From Terrimonas sp. (GTDB lineage: Bacteria; Bacteroidota; Bacteroidia; Chitinophagales; Chitinophagaceae), in NCBI RefSeq assembly GCF_003075435.1, contig NZ_QCZJ01000002.1:301972-365971 (forward strand): a stretch of DNA of 64,000 nucleotides. The letters run 5' to 3'. The stretch's first letter is position 1, and each line of letters begins with the position of its first letter. The notes below the pieces were generated by a model. That model had not been told where the DNA came from and searched no databases. It saw only the letters and a list, made by a program, of their open reading frames with translations. The position numbers were made by a program, and so were the translations under genes. Of the stretch, positions 34,559 through 44,564 are shown in pieces.

Positions 34559-37012
34559 ATGAAACAGGCATTTGCATTATCCATATTTACAATACTCATT
34601 ATTTCTGCAGCAGTAGCCCAGGATACTGTTTATTTTGAAAAAGGTTTATCAGTAAGTGGCGTGCATAAGTATGGCCGTGAAGCTTTATATACTGATTTAT
34701 TAGCACACCAGTTATATTCCGGAACATTGCAAAAGCCTGGTAACGGGATTGTATTCGCCACCGGAGATACCGGGCAGCAGTTGATATGGAAAGAAGTGAT
34801 GGCAGATAGTCTTCACCGGTTCCGTATACCCGGCCGCATGTTTGCTAATAATAGTTATTTGTATGTTACATATATGTCAGACAAGCAAAAAAACGCTATA
34901 CTGAATACTAAAGGAACCAACGCTGTATATGTAAACGGAGTGCCGCATGCCGGCGATCTTTATGCTTCCGGATGGTTACATCTTCCTGTAACGCTAAAGA
35001 AAGGACTGAACGAATTCTATATCCGGACAGGGTTCGGAACAATAGTTTCTCTTTCATTTCCAGCTAAAGCAGTCTTTTTAAATACGGAAGACCCAACAGT
35101 ACCGGTAATAAACCTTGAAGAAAATAATACTGCGCTGAAAGGAGCGATTGTGGTGGTGAATAATACAGCCAAACCTGCTGCAGGTCTGAAAATGACAGCT
35201 GTTATCAATAACAGTACAATAGAAACTGTATTACCTGTAATACCGGCAATGGCTACACGAAAAGTGATTTTTAACTTCGATGCTTCATCCATAAAAGAAA
35301 AAGGTAATTTTCAGCTTGATATCAGCCTGCTGCATAAAAATACCATTATAGATAACAGCAGTACACAATTGGAAGCTGTACCGGCAGGTGAACAATACAG
35401 TAATACGTTTATTAGTGAAATAGATGGCAGCTTGCAATACTATGCGGTAACCCCTCAATCGTCATCAGAAAAAAACAATGCAGCGCTTTTTCTTTCTGTG
35501 CATGGCGCGGGAGTGGAAGCTATAGGTCAGGCGAGGGCATATAAACCTAAAGACTGGGGAACGCTTGTTGCCGCAACCAATCGCAGACCTCGCGGTTTTA
35601 ACTGGGAAGACTGGGGGCGATTAGATGCAATGGAAGTATTGACCCTTGCAAAAAATAAATTTAAACCCGATCCTGCGCAAATATATCTTACCGGTCATTC
35701 AATGGGCGGGCACGGCACATGGTTCCTGGGCGCAACATATCCTGATAAATGGGCAGCAATTGCTCCAAGTGCCGGCTACCCCACATTAAAAGATTATGGT
35801 TCTCATGACGGAAAAATTCCTGACACAACTTCTTCACAAGCCGAGCAAATATTATTACGCGCAGGTAATCAAAGTGACGTAATAAAACTGGCAGAAAATT
35901 ACAAGCCGCTGGGTGTATATATCTTCCATGGCGATTCAGACAGAACGGTTTCTGTTGAATATGCAAGGCAGATGCGCAAAGTGCTGGGCGGGTTTCATAC
36001 TGATTTTGCCTATAAGGAATACCCGGGCGGAAGCCACTGGTTCAGTAATGAAAGTGTTGATTGGCCGCCGCTTTTCAACTTCTTTAAGGTGCATACATTA
36101 TTACCCGACAGCGCTGTAAATAATATTGATTTTAAAACTTCGAGTCCCGGCATATCTGCTGCATTCAGATGGGCAACCATTATGCAGCAGGAGTATCCAC
36201 TGCAATTCAGCCGCATAAAATTAACCAGGGATATTAAACAAAGAAAGATAACAGGTTCAGCAGAAAATATACGCCTGCTAAAATTATCGCTTGCACAATT
36301 CGGCAATAACGCTGCGGTACAAATTGTACTGGATGGTGCAAGCAACCTCTCTTATGTCACAACCAGTGCTACAGATGAAATATTCCTGATAAAAAATAAT
36401 GATACCTGGAGTATAGGAAAAGCGCCTTTGCTTTCAGAAAAAAAACCTTTGCGTTATGGCACTTTTAAAGAAGGATTCAACCATCAAATGGTATTTGTAT
36501 ATGGCACAAAAGGAAATAAAGCTGAGAATGATTGGGCGTACAACAAAGCTGTGTATGATGCTGAGTCATGGTATTACCGTGGTAATGGCGCGGTAGATAT
36601 TATTCCTGATAAAGCATATAATTTAAACGCGTACCAGGGACGCAATGTTATTCTATTTGGCAATGCACAAACCAATAGCGCATGGCAATTATTATTGGGT
36701 GATTCTCCAATACAGGTAGAGAGAAATAAAATAAAAGTTGGTGACAAAACTTATGAAGGAGATGATATTGCAGCATATTTTGTGTATCCGATAAAAAACA
36801 CAGATACTAATTCCATTGCTGTTATCAGCGGCACCGGGCTGAAAGGAATGAATGCTGCAAATGCCAATCAGTATTTTGCCGGGGGCAGCGGCTTCCCGGA
36901 TTTTATGATTTTCAGGTTAAATATGTTGAAAGAAGGCAGCAATGCTATTGAAGCTGTCGGATTTTTTGATAATGACTGGAAACTGGATGAAAGAAATAAA
37001 ATCACGAAATAA
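34559..37012 (+). CDS. Large exported alpha/beta hydrolase (prolyl-oligopeptidase/esterase-like)
   Basis: The 817-residue protein starts at 34559, where MKQAFALSIFTILIISAAVAQ is a clean signal peptide; the frame extends 21 codons further upstream without one. An N-terminal beta-rich region (about 25-270) precedes an alpha/beta hydrolase domain with nucleophile Ser near 380 in TGHSMGGHGTW, acid Asp in FHGDSDRTVSVEYARQM (about 460) and His near 492 in YPGGSHWFSNES. A further beta-rich C-terminal region (about 520-817) follows. It is likely a periplasmic or surface esterase or peptidase. The PUL begins 1 kb downstream on the other strand but there is no direct link. Confidence 0.8.
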   Translation: MKQAFALSIFTILIISAAVAQDTVYFEKGLSVSGVHKYGREALYTDLLAHQLYSGTLQKPGNGIVFATGDTGQQLIWKEVMADSLHRFRIPGRMFANNSYLYVTYMSDKQKNAILNTKGTNAVYVNGVPHAGDLYASGWLHLPVTLKKGLNEFYIRTGFGTIVSLSFPAKAVFLNTEDPTVPVINLEENNTALKGAIVVVNNTAKPAAGLKMTAVINNSTIETVLPVIPAMATRKVIFNFDASSIKEKGNFQLDISLLHKNTIIDNSSTQLEAVPAGEQYSNTFISEIDGSLQYYAVTPQSSSEKNNAALFLSVHGAGVEAIGQARAYKPKDWGTLVAATNRRPRGFNWEDWGRLDAMEVLTLAKNKFKPDPAQIYLTGHSMGGHGTWFLGATYPDKWAAIAPSAGYPTLKDYGSHDGKIPDTTSSQAEQILLRAGNQSDVIKLAENYKPLGVYIFHGDSDRTVSVEYARQMRKVLGGFHTDFAYKEYPGGSHWFSNESVDWPPLFNFFKVHTLLPDSAVNNIDFKTSSPGISAAFRWATIMQQEYPLQFSRIKLTRDIKQRKITGSAENIRLLKLSLAQFGNNAAVQIVLDGASNLSYVTTSATDEIFLIKNNDTWSIGKAPLLSEKKPLRYGTFKEGFNHQMVFVYGTKGNKAENDWAYNKAVYDAESWYYRGNGAVDIIPDKAYNLNAYQGRNVILFGNAQTNSAWQLLLGDSPIQVERNKIKVGDKTYEGDDIAAYFVYPIKNTDTNSIAVISGTGLKGMNAANANQYFAGGSGFPDFMIFRLNMLKEGSNAIEAVGFFDNDWKLDERNKITK

Positions 37013-37060
37013 ATTATTCCAGGCAAAAAGCCCTCGAAATACTTCATCCAATACAAAGTG

Positions 37061-37825
37061 TTAACCTTTTTTGTGTGATCGCCTGGTATATTTGTCCTGG
37101 GGCGGTGCTGTTTTATTTGTGAACTCCCTGTATTTATCATTGATATATACCAGCATTGCTGCTTTATCATTTGCCCTGCAAAATTTATAAGTAGGCCTGT
37201 AATTCAGCATGAATGTTTGTAAAGAATCGCCTTTTAAGCCTGTAAGCTGTGAGATATATTGATAAGGGAATTTGGAATCTATATAATATTCCTGCTCCTG
37301 CTGATAGAATGTTTTCTTAAACCTGCGCTGCTCTTTCTCTTTTTTTGAGAACCTGGTAATCGGGCTGAATGTAACACCAACACCATCTGTTGGCGTATTC
37401 CCTCTGCCACCAACCAGTTTGCTTTTGGAAGTTCCCAATACGTCTGCAAACTCTTCCGCCCTGCTTATGGAATCTACCTGGTATTTGCTTAATCCACCAA
37501 TGTCTATATCTTCAAGCTGGATGATATTTTGAAGAAGATAGATATCTAAACCATCGGTTAACATTGATTGTTTCACTATAATGGTATCAGAAATATAACT
37601 TACTGAAGAAAAGATAATTCTGTCGCCTAAGGAAGCTGGTATTTTATAATTACCTCCCATATCGCTTATTGATATGGCATTGGTATTAACATTCTTTACG
37701 GTTGCCGCAATTACCACCCGCTCATATCCCCTGTCAAATATTTTTCCGTGCAAAGAAGACTGACCCCAGCCGTATACACAAGTCATCATAAAAATAAGAA
37801 ATGCCCCTAAAAATCTAGTGTTCAT
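37061..37825 (-). CDS. CarboxypepD_reg-like domain protein, exported
   Basis: The 254-residue protein starts at 37825 (MNTRFLGAFLIFMMTCVYGWGQ is a signal peptide). The N-terminal 85 residues are a carboxypeptidase-regulatory-like beta-sandwich (LHGKIFDRGYERVVIAATVKN, GDRIIFSSVSYISDTI), as found at the start of SusC proteins. The rest is charged and helical with no recognised domain. It is not fused to a TonB receptor. Such stand-alone proteins are common in Bacteroidota with unknown function. A near-match -7 element (TTatTTTG, minus strand, 37834-37841) lies just upstream. Confidence 0.78.
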   Translation of the reverse strand: MNTRFLGAFLIFMMTCVYGWGQSSLHGKIFDRGYERVVIAATVKNVNTNAISISDMGGNYKIPASLGDRIIFSSVSYISDTIIVKQSMLTDGLDIYLLQNIIQLEDIDIGGLSKYQVDSISRAEEFADVLGTSKSKLVGGRGNTPTDGVGVTFSPITRFSKKEKEQRRFKKTFYQQEQEYYIDSKFPYQYISQLTGLKGDSLQTFMLNYRPTYKFCRANDKAAMLVYINDKYREFTNKTAPPQDKYTRRSHKKG

Positions 37826-37930
37826 AAGTAGCGCAAAATAAACCAGATAAATCTGTTTAGAAAAAACTTTATCAACCATTTTCACAGTGATGAACAGGAA
37901 TATATTTAAGCCTGGCTATTATTACCTGAT

Positions 37931-37959
37931 AAAAGAGCCGCGTTTTTCGCGGCTCTTTT
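37931..37959 (-). terminator. Terminator at the end of the PUL
   Basis: A perfect 12-bp stem (37931-37942 and 37948-37959) around a 5-nt loop has a GC-rich core gagccgcg and A/T flanks on both sides. It lies 30 bp past the stop of the last PUL gene, the second SusD. Confidence 0.9.
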
Positions 37960-37988
37960 ATATACTAATTATTATAATATGAAATTTA

Positions 37989-39581
37989 TTAATTCCAGTC
38001 GTTATTTACTTCTGCAGCAACATTAGGATTATAATTCTTTTCCACATCAGGGATAGGGAATAGTACGTGCTTATCCTGAAAAGGCTTTGTGCCGTCGCCC
38101 GGTTCGGCAGCTCTTTCGGTATTAATGGTTTGTTGGGCTATTCCCCAGCGTATTAAATCAAAATAGCGTGATTGCTCACCACATAATTCTAACTGCCTTT
38201 CACGCATCAGGATATTCATTGCAGATGCCTGATCTCCCAGTGTTGTGTATTTAACGGCGCCAGCTCTTGTTCTCACATCATTAATATAACCCAGCGGTTC
38301 CGCACCTGTATTAGATTCCTGGATATAGGTCTCCGCCAACATCAGCAATACATCTGCATAGCGTATTACCTGGGCATTGATTGAACTGGCAGGACCACCA
38401 TATGTTTTTACCAAATTGTAGTACTGGTATTTTTTCCATTTATAATCTCCCTGCTCATCACCGGTATTGAATGGAAAGATAACCGGTCCATCATCGCACT
38501 GCTCGCAATATACGGTAGCGCCACCGCTGGCCGCATTTCCATAAAAAGTTGATTTAGCCCTGGGGTCAATATAATTACCACCTCCCGCGGGGTTGGGGTA
38601 GGTAAATGCCTTTACCGCAGCAGTGGTAATATATACATTGTTCCAGTCATTAAAGCCGTATTCCTGTGCTCTGTCTGAATGGGTAGCTTTACCACCCCAG
38701 GTTTCCTGTCCGCCAAAAACATAATACTGATTGCCAATACCCCAGTCTGTCCATTCTCCGTTCATTACCTGGAATATATTTTCAGGGCTGGTTTGATTGG
38801 TTGTACTGAAAAGATGATCGTAAGATGGGTCGAGCGCATAATTATAAGGAGCTTGTGTTAGTTTTAATAATTCTGTTCTTGCATCGCCCCATTTTTTCTG
38901 GTATAAATACATCTTGCCTAACAAAGCAGTTGCCGCACCCTTGGTAGCTCTTCCTAAATCTGCACTTGCATAACTCGCAGGTAAATCTGCCTGGGCATCT
39001 TTCAAATCAGTTTCTACTGCGGCCCAAATGCTTTGTACAGCGGAACGTTCGGGGTAATTATTATCTACCATACTTTGATAGTCGGTAATCAAAGGTGCAT
39101 CACCCCATAGCGCTGCGATATTAAAATAACTATACGCCCGCAGAAATTTAGCTTCAGCTATATATTGCTTTACTTTATTCTGATCATCTGCATCTGCCGG
39201 ATTCCAGGCTGCTGCTCTGTCTATTACAATATTTGCCCTGAAGACCATGCGGTATAAACCTCTCCAAAGATCTGCTATCTGGGGTTGATTCGTTCCGAAA
39301 GTATATGCCGCCAATTGAGCAAGATCTCCCTGCATATTGTTGGTTCTTTTTGCTTCATAACCGGCCAGATCAAAAATAAAATAATACTCCCTTGCCCAAA
39401 GACCATTATGAAGTAAAGTTGCGTAAGTGGCTACTGTTGCCTGGTTAAGCGCATCGCTGTTGTTAAAATAGGTTTCATAAGAATAAGCACCCTGGCTTTC
39501 AATTTCAAGTAATGATTTTTTGCAGGAGCTGATAGTGATAATCAAACCTATTACCACCGAAAAACGAATAAAATATTTCAT
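37989..39581 (-). CDS. RagB/SusD family nutrient uptake lipoprotein (second pair)
   Basis: The 530-residue protein has a lipoprotein signal with Cys20 (ISSCKKSLLE). The SusD N-terminal TPR region is clear (LRAYSYFNIAALWGDAPLIT, typical of the family), and the C-terminal part has EYGFNDWNNVY, ADVLLMLAETYIQ and the RERQLELCGEQSRYFDLIRWG block. It caps the partner SusC transporter at the outer membrane and binds oligosaccharide. It lies 33 bp after its SusC gene and is the last gene of the PUL. Confidence 0.95.
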   Translation of the reverse strand: MKYFIRFSVVIGLIITISSCKKSLLEIESQGAYSYETYFNNSDALNQATVATYATLLHNGLWAREYYFIFDLAGYEAKRTNNMQGDLAQLAAYTFGTNQPQIADLWRGLYRMVFRANIVIDRAAAWNPADADDQNKVKQYIAEAKFLRAYSYFNIAALWGDAPLITDYQSMVDNNYPERSAVQSIWAAVETDLKDAQADLPASYASADLGRATKGAATALLGKMYLYQKKWGDARTELLKLTQAPYNYALDPSYDHLFSTTNQTSPENIFQVMNGEWTDWGIGNQYYVFGGQETWGGKATHSDRAQEYGFNDWNNVYITTAAVKAFTYPNPAGGGNYIDPRAKSTFYGNAASGGATVYCEQCDDGPVIFPFNTGDEQGDYKWKKYQYYNLVKTYGGPASSINAQVIRYADVLLMLAETYIQESNTGAEPLGYINDVRTRAGAVKYTTLGDQASAMNILMRERQLELCGEQSRYFDLIRWGIAQQTINTERAAEPGDGTKPFQDKHVLFPIPDVEKNYNPNVAAEVNNDWN

Positions 39582-39614
39582 GTAATAAAAATTATATTAT
39601 TAATAATAGGTTTC

Positions 39615-42600
39615 TTAAAATCCAAGTTGTATACCGGCGAGGAATGTTCTGGGTTGTGGTATTTGCCCGTCGTCAATACCTCTGTTGAAGATGAATGACT
39701 GACCGCTTTGTACCATTACTTCAGGATCATACCCTGTATATTTGGTGATAGTAAATAAGTTTTGGGCCGCAACATATATCCTGATGCTTTTAAAACTTCC
39801 ATTAATAAAGCCGCTCAGTTTTTCCTGGTTAAATGTATAACCAATAGTAAGGTTCCTTAAGCGGGCATAGCTGCCATCTTCCAGCCACCAGTCTGAAGCG
39901 CGGAGATTGCCGCTTGAATTAGCGTTTTGACCGAGCCTGGGTAAAGAGGCGACATCACCAGACTGACGCCATCTGTCAAGAATAGCGGTTGTTGCATTAT
40001 GACCTGTTGCCATAATCATGGTATTGAAACGGGTTGCATTTAAAAGTTTCAGACCACTTACCCCGGAAAATACTATATTAAGATCAAAATTTTTGAAGCT
40101 GACCCCTGCATTAAATCCATATACCACTTTTGGAATAGGATTACCTAATATTTCCTGGTCGGCAGATGTAACCTTGTTATCGCCATCCAGGTCTTTAAAA
40201 ATAAAATCTCCTGGTTTTAACCCTTCCTGGTATTCTGTTGCAGGAGTGCCGGTTTTGGCATTCAGCGCATCAATTTCTGCCTGGGTTGAAGCTACTTTAT
40301 CCAGCCTGTATCCATAAAAAGCGCCAATGGCTGAACCGGCTGCTGTATAGGTAAATGTAGATAACTGATCAAATGCGCCTGCTTGAATAGGTGCGGCAAA
40401 TTCGCTGCCCAGCGATAATACTTCGTTTTTATTGAACGCTGCATTTATGCTTACATTATAGCTAAAGTCTTTTGAAGTTTTGTCGGCATATCCCACCTGG
40501 AATTCAATACCCGTATTTTGGGCGTCAGCAGCATTTACTGTTTTGCTTGATTGAAAACCACTAAGGTCAATACCTGTGCTGGAAGGAATGGGCACCGAAA
40601 CAAGTAAGCCGCTACTTTTTCTTTTATACCAGTCAACAGTAATGCTTAATTTATTATTTAAAAAACCAAGATCTAATCCTATATCTGTTTGATCAGTTTG
40701 CTCCCATCTTAAATTGGGATTAGCCAATGTACTTACCGTCGTACCTGGCACAAAAGCTTCGTTGGTACCAAAGGAGTATACAAGGTTACCGGTTGGGTTT
40801 CCTGCAAATGTGAGCGGTGAAGTAAGAAAGTTAGGAATATTATTATTACCCGTGCGCCCCCAGCCAACACGTATCTTTCCTTCAGATAAAAAAGGCAATG
40901 CAGTATTTATAAAATCTTCATTGCTGAAACGCCATGCAAGGCCGGCTCCGGGAAAGTTACCGAACCTGTTGTTGGCACCAAAGTTTGAGGCTCCGTCACG
41001 CCTGAAGCTTGCTGTAAGAATATACTTATCATCAAAGCTATAGTTTATACGCGCAAAATAGGAGATAACAGATGGGCGCGCATAGTTATAGCTTGAACCG
41101 TTAACCGTTTGTGTGGATGCTACACTGATGTTCTGAATATTATCATTAGGAATGTTTGAGCCCAGGCCGCTCAGTCCGGCGGTATTGCCTGAGCTGAGAT
41201 AGCTGTTACCTAATGTGGCAGATATGCTATGCAGTCCAAATTTTTTGTCGTAAGAAAAATAGTTTTCAAATGTGTAATATGAGTAGTCATTATATGATTG
41301 AGTGGCCTGCCTTGAAAAACCCAGGTTATTGGATGCAGTATAGGGATACTGGTATCCAACATTTCTTCCGCCACCAATGGTTGCAGATAGCTGGCTGCGG
41401 AATTTAAGCCCTTTAATCAGGCTGACTTCTCCATATAGTTGTGGAAAGAAAAGATACTCTTTGTTCTTTTGTGTTTTCACATTTATTTCCTGGAGCGGGT
41501 TATTTACATTGCTGAAATCATCAACGTTAGTAACAATAGAATAGCCTCCTAAAACAGACGCATCATAAATGGGTTTATATGGAGCATAGCCAATAGCAGA
41601 AATCACATTGGTTAATAAACCAGTAGTGGTAGTCTGCCTGATGTTTAAGGTTTGCCCGAATTTGAAACGCCCTAATGTTTCTTCAAGAGAGAACCGTGCA
41701 TTTATTCTTTTATTCTTCAGATCTTTAATAGTAGACTGCTGCGTGATATAGCCAAGCGAAAGATTGTACACTACTTTATCACTACCTCCGTTTATGTTCA
41801 CGTTATTTTCAGAAACCAGTCCTTTTTGAAATATTTCTTTTTGCCAGTCAACTCTGTCAACCAGCACATCCTGTGTGTTGAATTTTGCAGGTAAAGTGTT
41901 ATTGCCGGTTGCTGCAAAATCCTTTAACGCATCAATATACTCTGCTGCATTTAATACATCCAGTTTGCGCCAGGCCTGCGCTACACCCCATTGTGATAAA
42001 ACAGAAACTCTCGGCGCGCCGGAACGTCCTTTTTTAGTAGTAACAATTACCACACCATTTGCCGCGGCGGCGCCATAAATGGCGGTGGAAGAAGCGTCTT
42101 TGAGCACGGTAATATTTTCTATATCCTGGGAACTAAGGGTATTAAAAAGATTTTTATCTCCCTGTATTCCATCAATAACATACAAAGGATCAACACTGGT
42201 AAATGACCCTGTGCCGCGTACAATAATCTGCGCATCAGCACCTGGTGTTCCGTTAGACTGTACCACCTGAACGCCGGCAGCTTTTCCTATTAGTAACTGA
42301 GACGGGTTGGTTGAAGTATTTGCGCCAGCCTCTTTTGCATTTACCACACTTACAGCTCCGGCAACTTCTTTGCGCTTAGCTGTACCATAGCCAATTACAA
42401 CCACTTCTTCAAGCCCTGCAATAGCCGGCTCAAGCGATACGGATACAAGCTGATCAGGATTTCTAACCACTACTTCTTTGTCAAGGAAGCCAACATAAGA
42501 AATAATGATGGATGTATTTGGTTTAGGAATACGAATAGAAAAATTTCCATTTTCGTCTGTTAATGATACTGTGGAGCTTCCTTTTATTTTTACGGTAGCA

Positions 42601-42737
42601 CCAGCCAGTCCGGCTCCGCCCGGACCTGTTACTTTACCTTGAATGTTTAGTTCATTTTGTGCGAATACCTGTTGGATTGGGATGAGATACAAAAGTATCA
42701 CCATCATCATTGACGAGATCGTTAGTTTTTTTCTCAT
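39615..42737 (-). CDS. SusC/RagA family TonB-dependent transporter (second pair)
   Basis: The 1040-residue protein has a signal peptide, an N-terminal CarboxypepD_reg-like domain (about 30-110: IQGKVTGPGGAGLAGATVKIKG), then the TonB-box/plug boundary EEVVVIGYGTAKRKEV, a plug (about 120-230 with YVIDGIQG and ASSTAIYGAAAANGVVIVTTKKG), and a 22-strand-type barrel ending in FLAGIQLGF. It imports oligosaccharides across the outer membrane using TonB energy. It follows the GH9 gene by 99 bp, a gap long enough for an internal promoter, though no exact -7 element was found. Confidence 0.96.
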   Translation of the reverse strand: MRKKLTISSMMMVILLYLIPIQQVFAQNELNIQGKVTGPGGAGLAGATVKIKGSSTVSLTDENGNFSIRIPKPNTSIIISYVGFLDKEVVVRNPDQLVSVSLEPAIAGLEEVVVIGYGTAKRKEVAGAVSVVNAKEAGANTSTNPSQLLIGKAAGVQVVQSNGTPGADAQIIVRGTGSFTSVDPLYVIDGIQGDKNLFNTLSSQDIENITVLKDASSTAIYGAAAANGVVIVTTKKGRSGAPRVSVLSQWGVAQAWRKLDVLNAAEYIDALKDFAATGNNTLPAKFNTQDVLVDRVDWQKEIFQKGLVSENNVNINGGSDKVVYNLSLGYITQQSTIKDLKNKRINARFSLEETLGRFKFGQTLNIRQTTTTGLLTNVISAIGYAPYKPIYDASVLGGYSIVTNVDDFSNVNNPLQEINVKTQKNKEYLFFPQLYGEVSLIKGLKFRSQLSATIGGGRNVGYQYPYTASNNLGFSRQATQSYNDYSYYTFENYFSYDKKFGLHSISATLGNSYLSSGNTAGLSGLGSNIPNDNIQNISVASTQTVNGSSYNYARPSVISYFARINYSFDDKYILTASFRRDGASNFGANNRFGNFPGAGLAWRFSNEDFINTALPFLSEGKIRVGWGRTGNNNIPNFLTSPLTFAGNPTGNLVYSFGTNEAFVPGTTVSTLANPNLRWEQTDQTDIGLDLGFLNNKLSITVDWYKRKSSGLLVSVPIPSSTGIDLSGFQSSKTVNAADAQNTGIEFQVGYADKTSKDFSYNVSINAAFNKNEVLSLGSEFAAPIQAGAFDQLSTFTYTAAGSAIGAFYGYRLDKVASTQAEIDALNAKTGTPATEYQEGLKPGDFIFKDLDGDNKVTSADQEILGNPIPKVVYGFNAGVSFKNFDLNIVFSGVSGLKLLNATRFNTMIMATGHNATTAILDRWRQSGDVASLPRLGQNANSSGNLRASDWWLEDGSYARLRNLTIGYTFNQEKLSGFINGSFKSIRIYVAAQNLFTITKYTGYDPEVMVQSGQSFIFNRGIDDGQIPQPRTFLAGIQLGF

Positions 42738-42836
42738 AACAAATTTCAGTTTTAGATTGTTAGATTATTCACTCTTTTTCTCAGGCAGGGTTAAAATTTT
42801 CTATTTCAAAAAGGAGTCCAGGTATATATAAGTTTG

Positions 42837-44561
42837 TTATTGTAAGACGTTGATGCCGCCTGCTACATACACTAATGGCGCATTCCAGTTAATGGCTATT
42901 TCATTAGATGCATATGAACATTCTTCATCAGTATAAGAAGTTTCAACTGCTGTAAATGGATAATAACATTTATCCTGTTTTCCCGGGTTGGCTCCGCCTG
43001 CCAATAAGCCGGGAACAGGTTCATCAATACCATCTGCCTCAGACGGGCGATGATGAATATGAAGGGGTGACTTATTGCCAATGCCAGTCACAAAACAATA
43101 ACCTGTTGCATTTCTTCCTAAAACATAATCCAGGTTAGAAAGTGCAGCTTCAAAGTATGTTTTATTGCCTGCGAGCAGGTATGCTTTTAATAAAAACATG
43201 CTTTGGTTCATAGCAACGGCATTGCTACCCCAAACAAAATCACGAGGCGATTGACCCATTGCCGTTTTAAAAGCAGCATTCCCCCCTGATGTTAATGTGT
43301 TGGCAAAGGCAAGCATGTCACTTCGTAATTTAGTGGTGTTTAATTTGCTGCCTGTAAATACAGATGTATACTTTAATGCTGTATATACACCCAGCATATC
43401 TACTTTGTTCCAGGTAGGAATAGAAATATTGGCGTTTGAAGGAACATGACTATTGCTTAAATATGATGTATTACCCGTAGTTGCGCTGAGTTCTACTGCT
43501 GCCCAAAACCATTCATCCGACAGGCTTTTATCGCCATAGGCTCCGGTACTGATAACCGGAGCAAAATGCTTATTCATTTCCTCCTGGTTATACACTACTG
43601 CCGCATTATTTACAGACCACTGCCACGCTGATTCTGCTGCTTTTATACAACTATCAGTTAAACCGGGAAACTTTGATTCAAATTTTTTATAGACACGTGC
43701 CGCCTGTGCCATTACCGCCGCAAAATCAAGTGCGGCTGCTGTGCTTTTTTGCACTACGTATCTTGGCGCTTTTGTTACTCCGGGCATTACTTTTCCGTCA
43801 AAAGAAGCATTGGTACATTTATGGTATACACCCCCGTCATCTTTATCCTGCATGGTAAGCATCCAGCGAAGATTATACAATACTTCATTCAATATATCGG
43901 GCACTCCATTCCCTGTTTCCGGAATATTTATGGAAAGAGCCTGATAGTAATCAGGAAAGTCTTCGTATGCAGACATCAATGTTCCCATCGTAATACCACT
44001 GTTTACAATGTATTTATTATAATCTCCTGCATCGTACCAACCTCCCGGTGAAGCAAACATATACCCGGCGGCTTTTTTAGCTGAAGCAGCAGAAGGATGG
44101 ATTAAAACATTGGTGTCGGGATGTCCCGCAGGCCGTTTCCACTTACCTGCATATTTTTCTTCAAGTGTAATATCAGAACGTTGATAGTAAAATGCTTTTA
44201 GCGAAGCGGTACTTACTGTATTAAACACATTTTTTTGTATAGCAAAAGCAGGGGAGGGCGGAATACCTTTTACACAAACTACAAAACTTCCTGTTTTTTT
44301 AAAGTTTGAAAAATCCGCGATGCGGTTAATGGTAGATGAATAAACAGATTGTATGGGTGCCTGGAGCATGGCTCTGTAAACGGTATCTTTTTTATCAGCC
44401 GTAAGAATATAAAAATCTTCGGATGCGGGTGAATAGGTAACCACTGCAATCTTTGTCCCGGCAGGATTAAATCCGCATTGGTTTAAAACAATGGCAGGAG
44501 CTTGCGCATAACAAGTAATTGTTGTAATAAATAAAGACAGTATGAGCAAATTGCTTTTCAT
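42837..44561 (-). CDS. GH9 endoglucanase with N-terminal Ig-like domain
   Basis: The 574-residue protein has a signal peptide (cut near CYAQA). The N-terminal CelD_N-type Ig domain (about 22-105: VLNQCGFNPAGTKIAVV) precedes the GH9 (alpha/alpha)6 barrel. Catalytic features are GGWYDAGDYNKY at 173-184 with Asp177 and Asp180, HHRPS at 503-507 and the general acid Glu554 in NEIAINWN. GH9 enzymes cleave beta-1,4-glucan backbones with inversion; GH9 members occur in characterised Bacteroides xyloglucan loci. It lies 3 bp downstream of the clan GH-A hydrolase gene, so the two are co-transcribed. Periplasmic or surface location. Confidence 0.93.
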   Translation of the reverse strand: MKSNLLILSLFITTITCYAQAPAIVLNQCGFNPAGTKIAVVTYSPASEDFYILTADKKDTVYRAMLQAPIQSVYSSTINRIADFSNFKKTGSFVVCVKGIPPSPAFAIQKNVFNTVSTASLKAFYYQRSDITLEEKYAGKWKRPAGHPDTNVLIHPSAASAKKAAGYMFASPGGWYDAGDYNKYIVNSGITMGTLMSAYEDFPDYYQALSINIPETGNGVPDILNEVLYNLRWMLTMQDKDDGGVYHKCTNASFDGKVMPGVTKAPRYVVQKSTAAALDFAAVMAQAARVYKKFESKFPGLTDSCIKAAESAWQWSVNNAAVVYNQEEMNKHFAPVISTGAYGDKSLSDEWFWAAVELSATTGNTSYLSNSHVPSNANISIPTWNKVDMLGVYTALKYTSVFTGSKLNTTKLRSDMLAFANTLTSGGNAAFKTAMGQSPRDFVWGSNAVAMNQSMFLLKAYLLAGNKTYFEAALSNLDYVLGRNATGYCFVTGIGNKSPLHIHHRPSEADGIDEPVPGLLAGGANPGKQDKCYYPFTAVETSYTDEECSYASNEIAINWNAPLVYVAGGINVLQ

Positions 44562-44564
44562 GTA

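Noticed and set aside
37061-37825. The CarboxypepD_reg-like gene as a tenth PUL gene
   Set aside because: It lies beyond the 12-bp-stem terminator at 37931-37959 and has its own near-match -7 element.
40018-40317. Open frames antisense to the SusC gene
   Set aside because: They are shadows of a strongly supported transporter gene.
42738-42836. Second HTCS operator before the second SusC gene
   Set aside because: No CAAATGTT-like repeats and no exact TAnnTTTG element were found in this gap.
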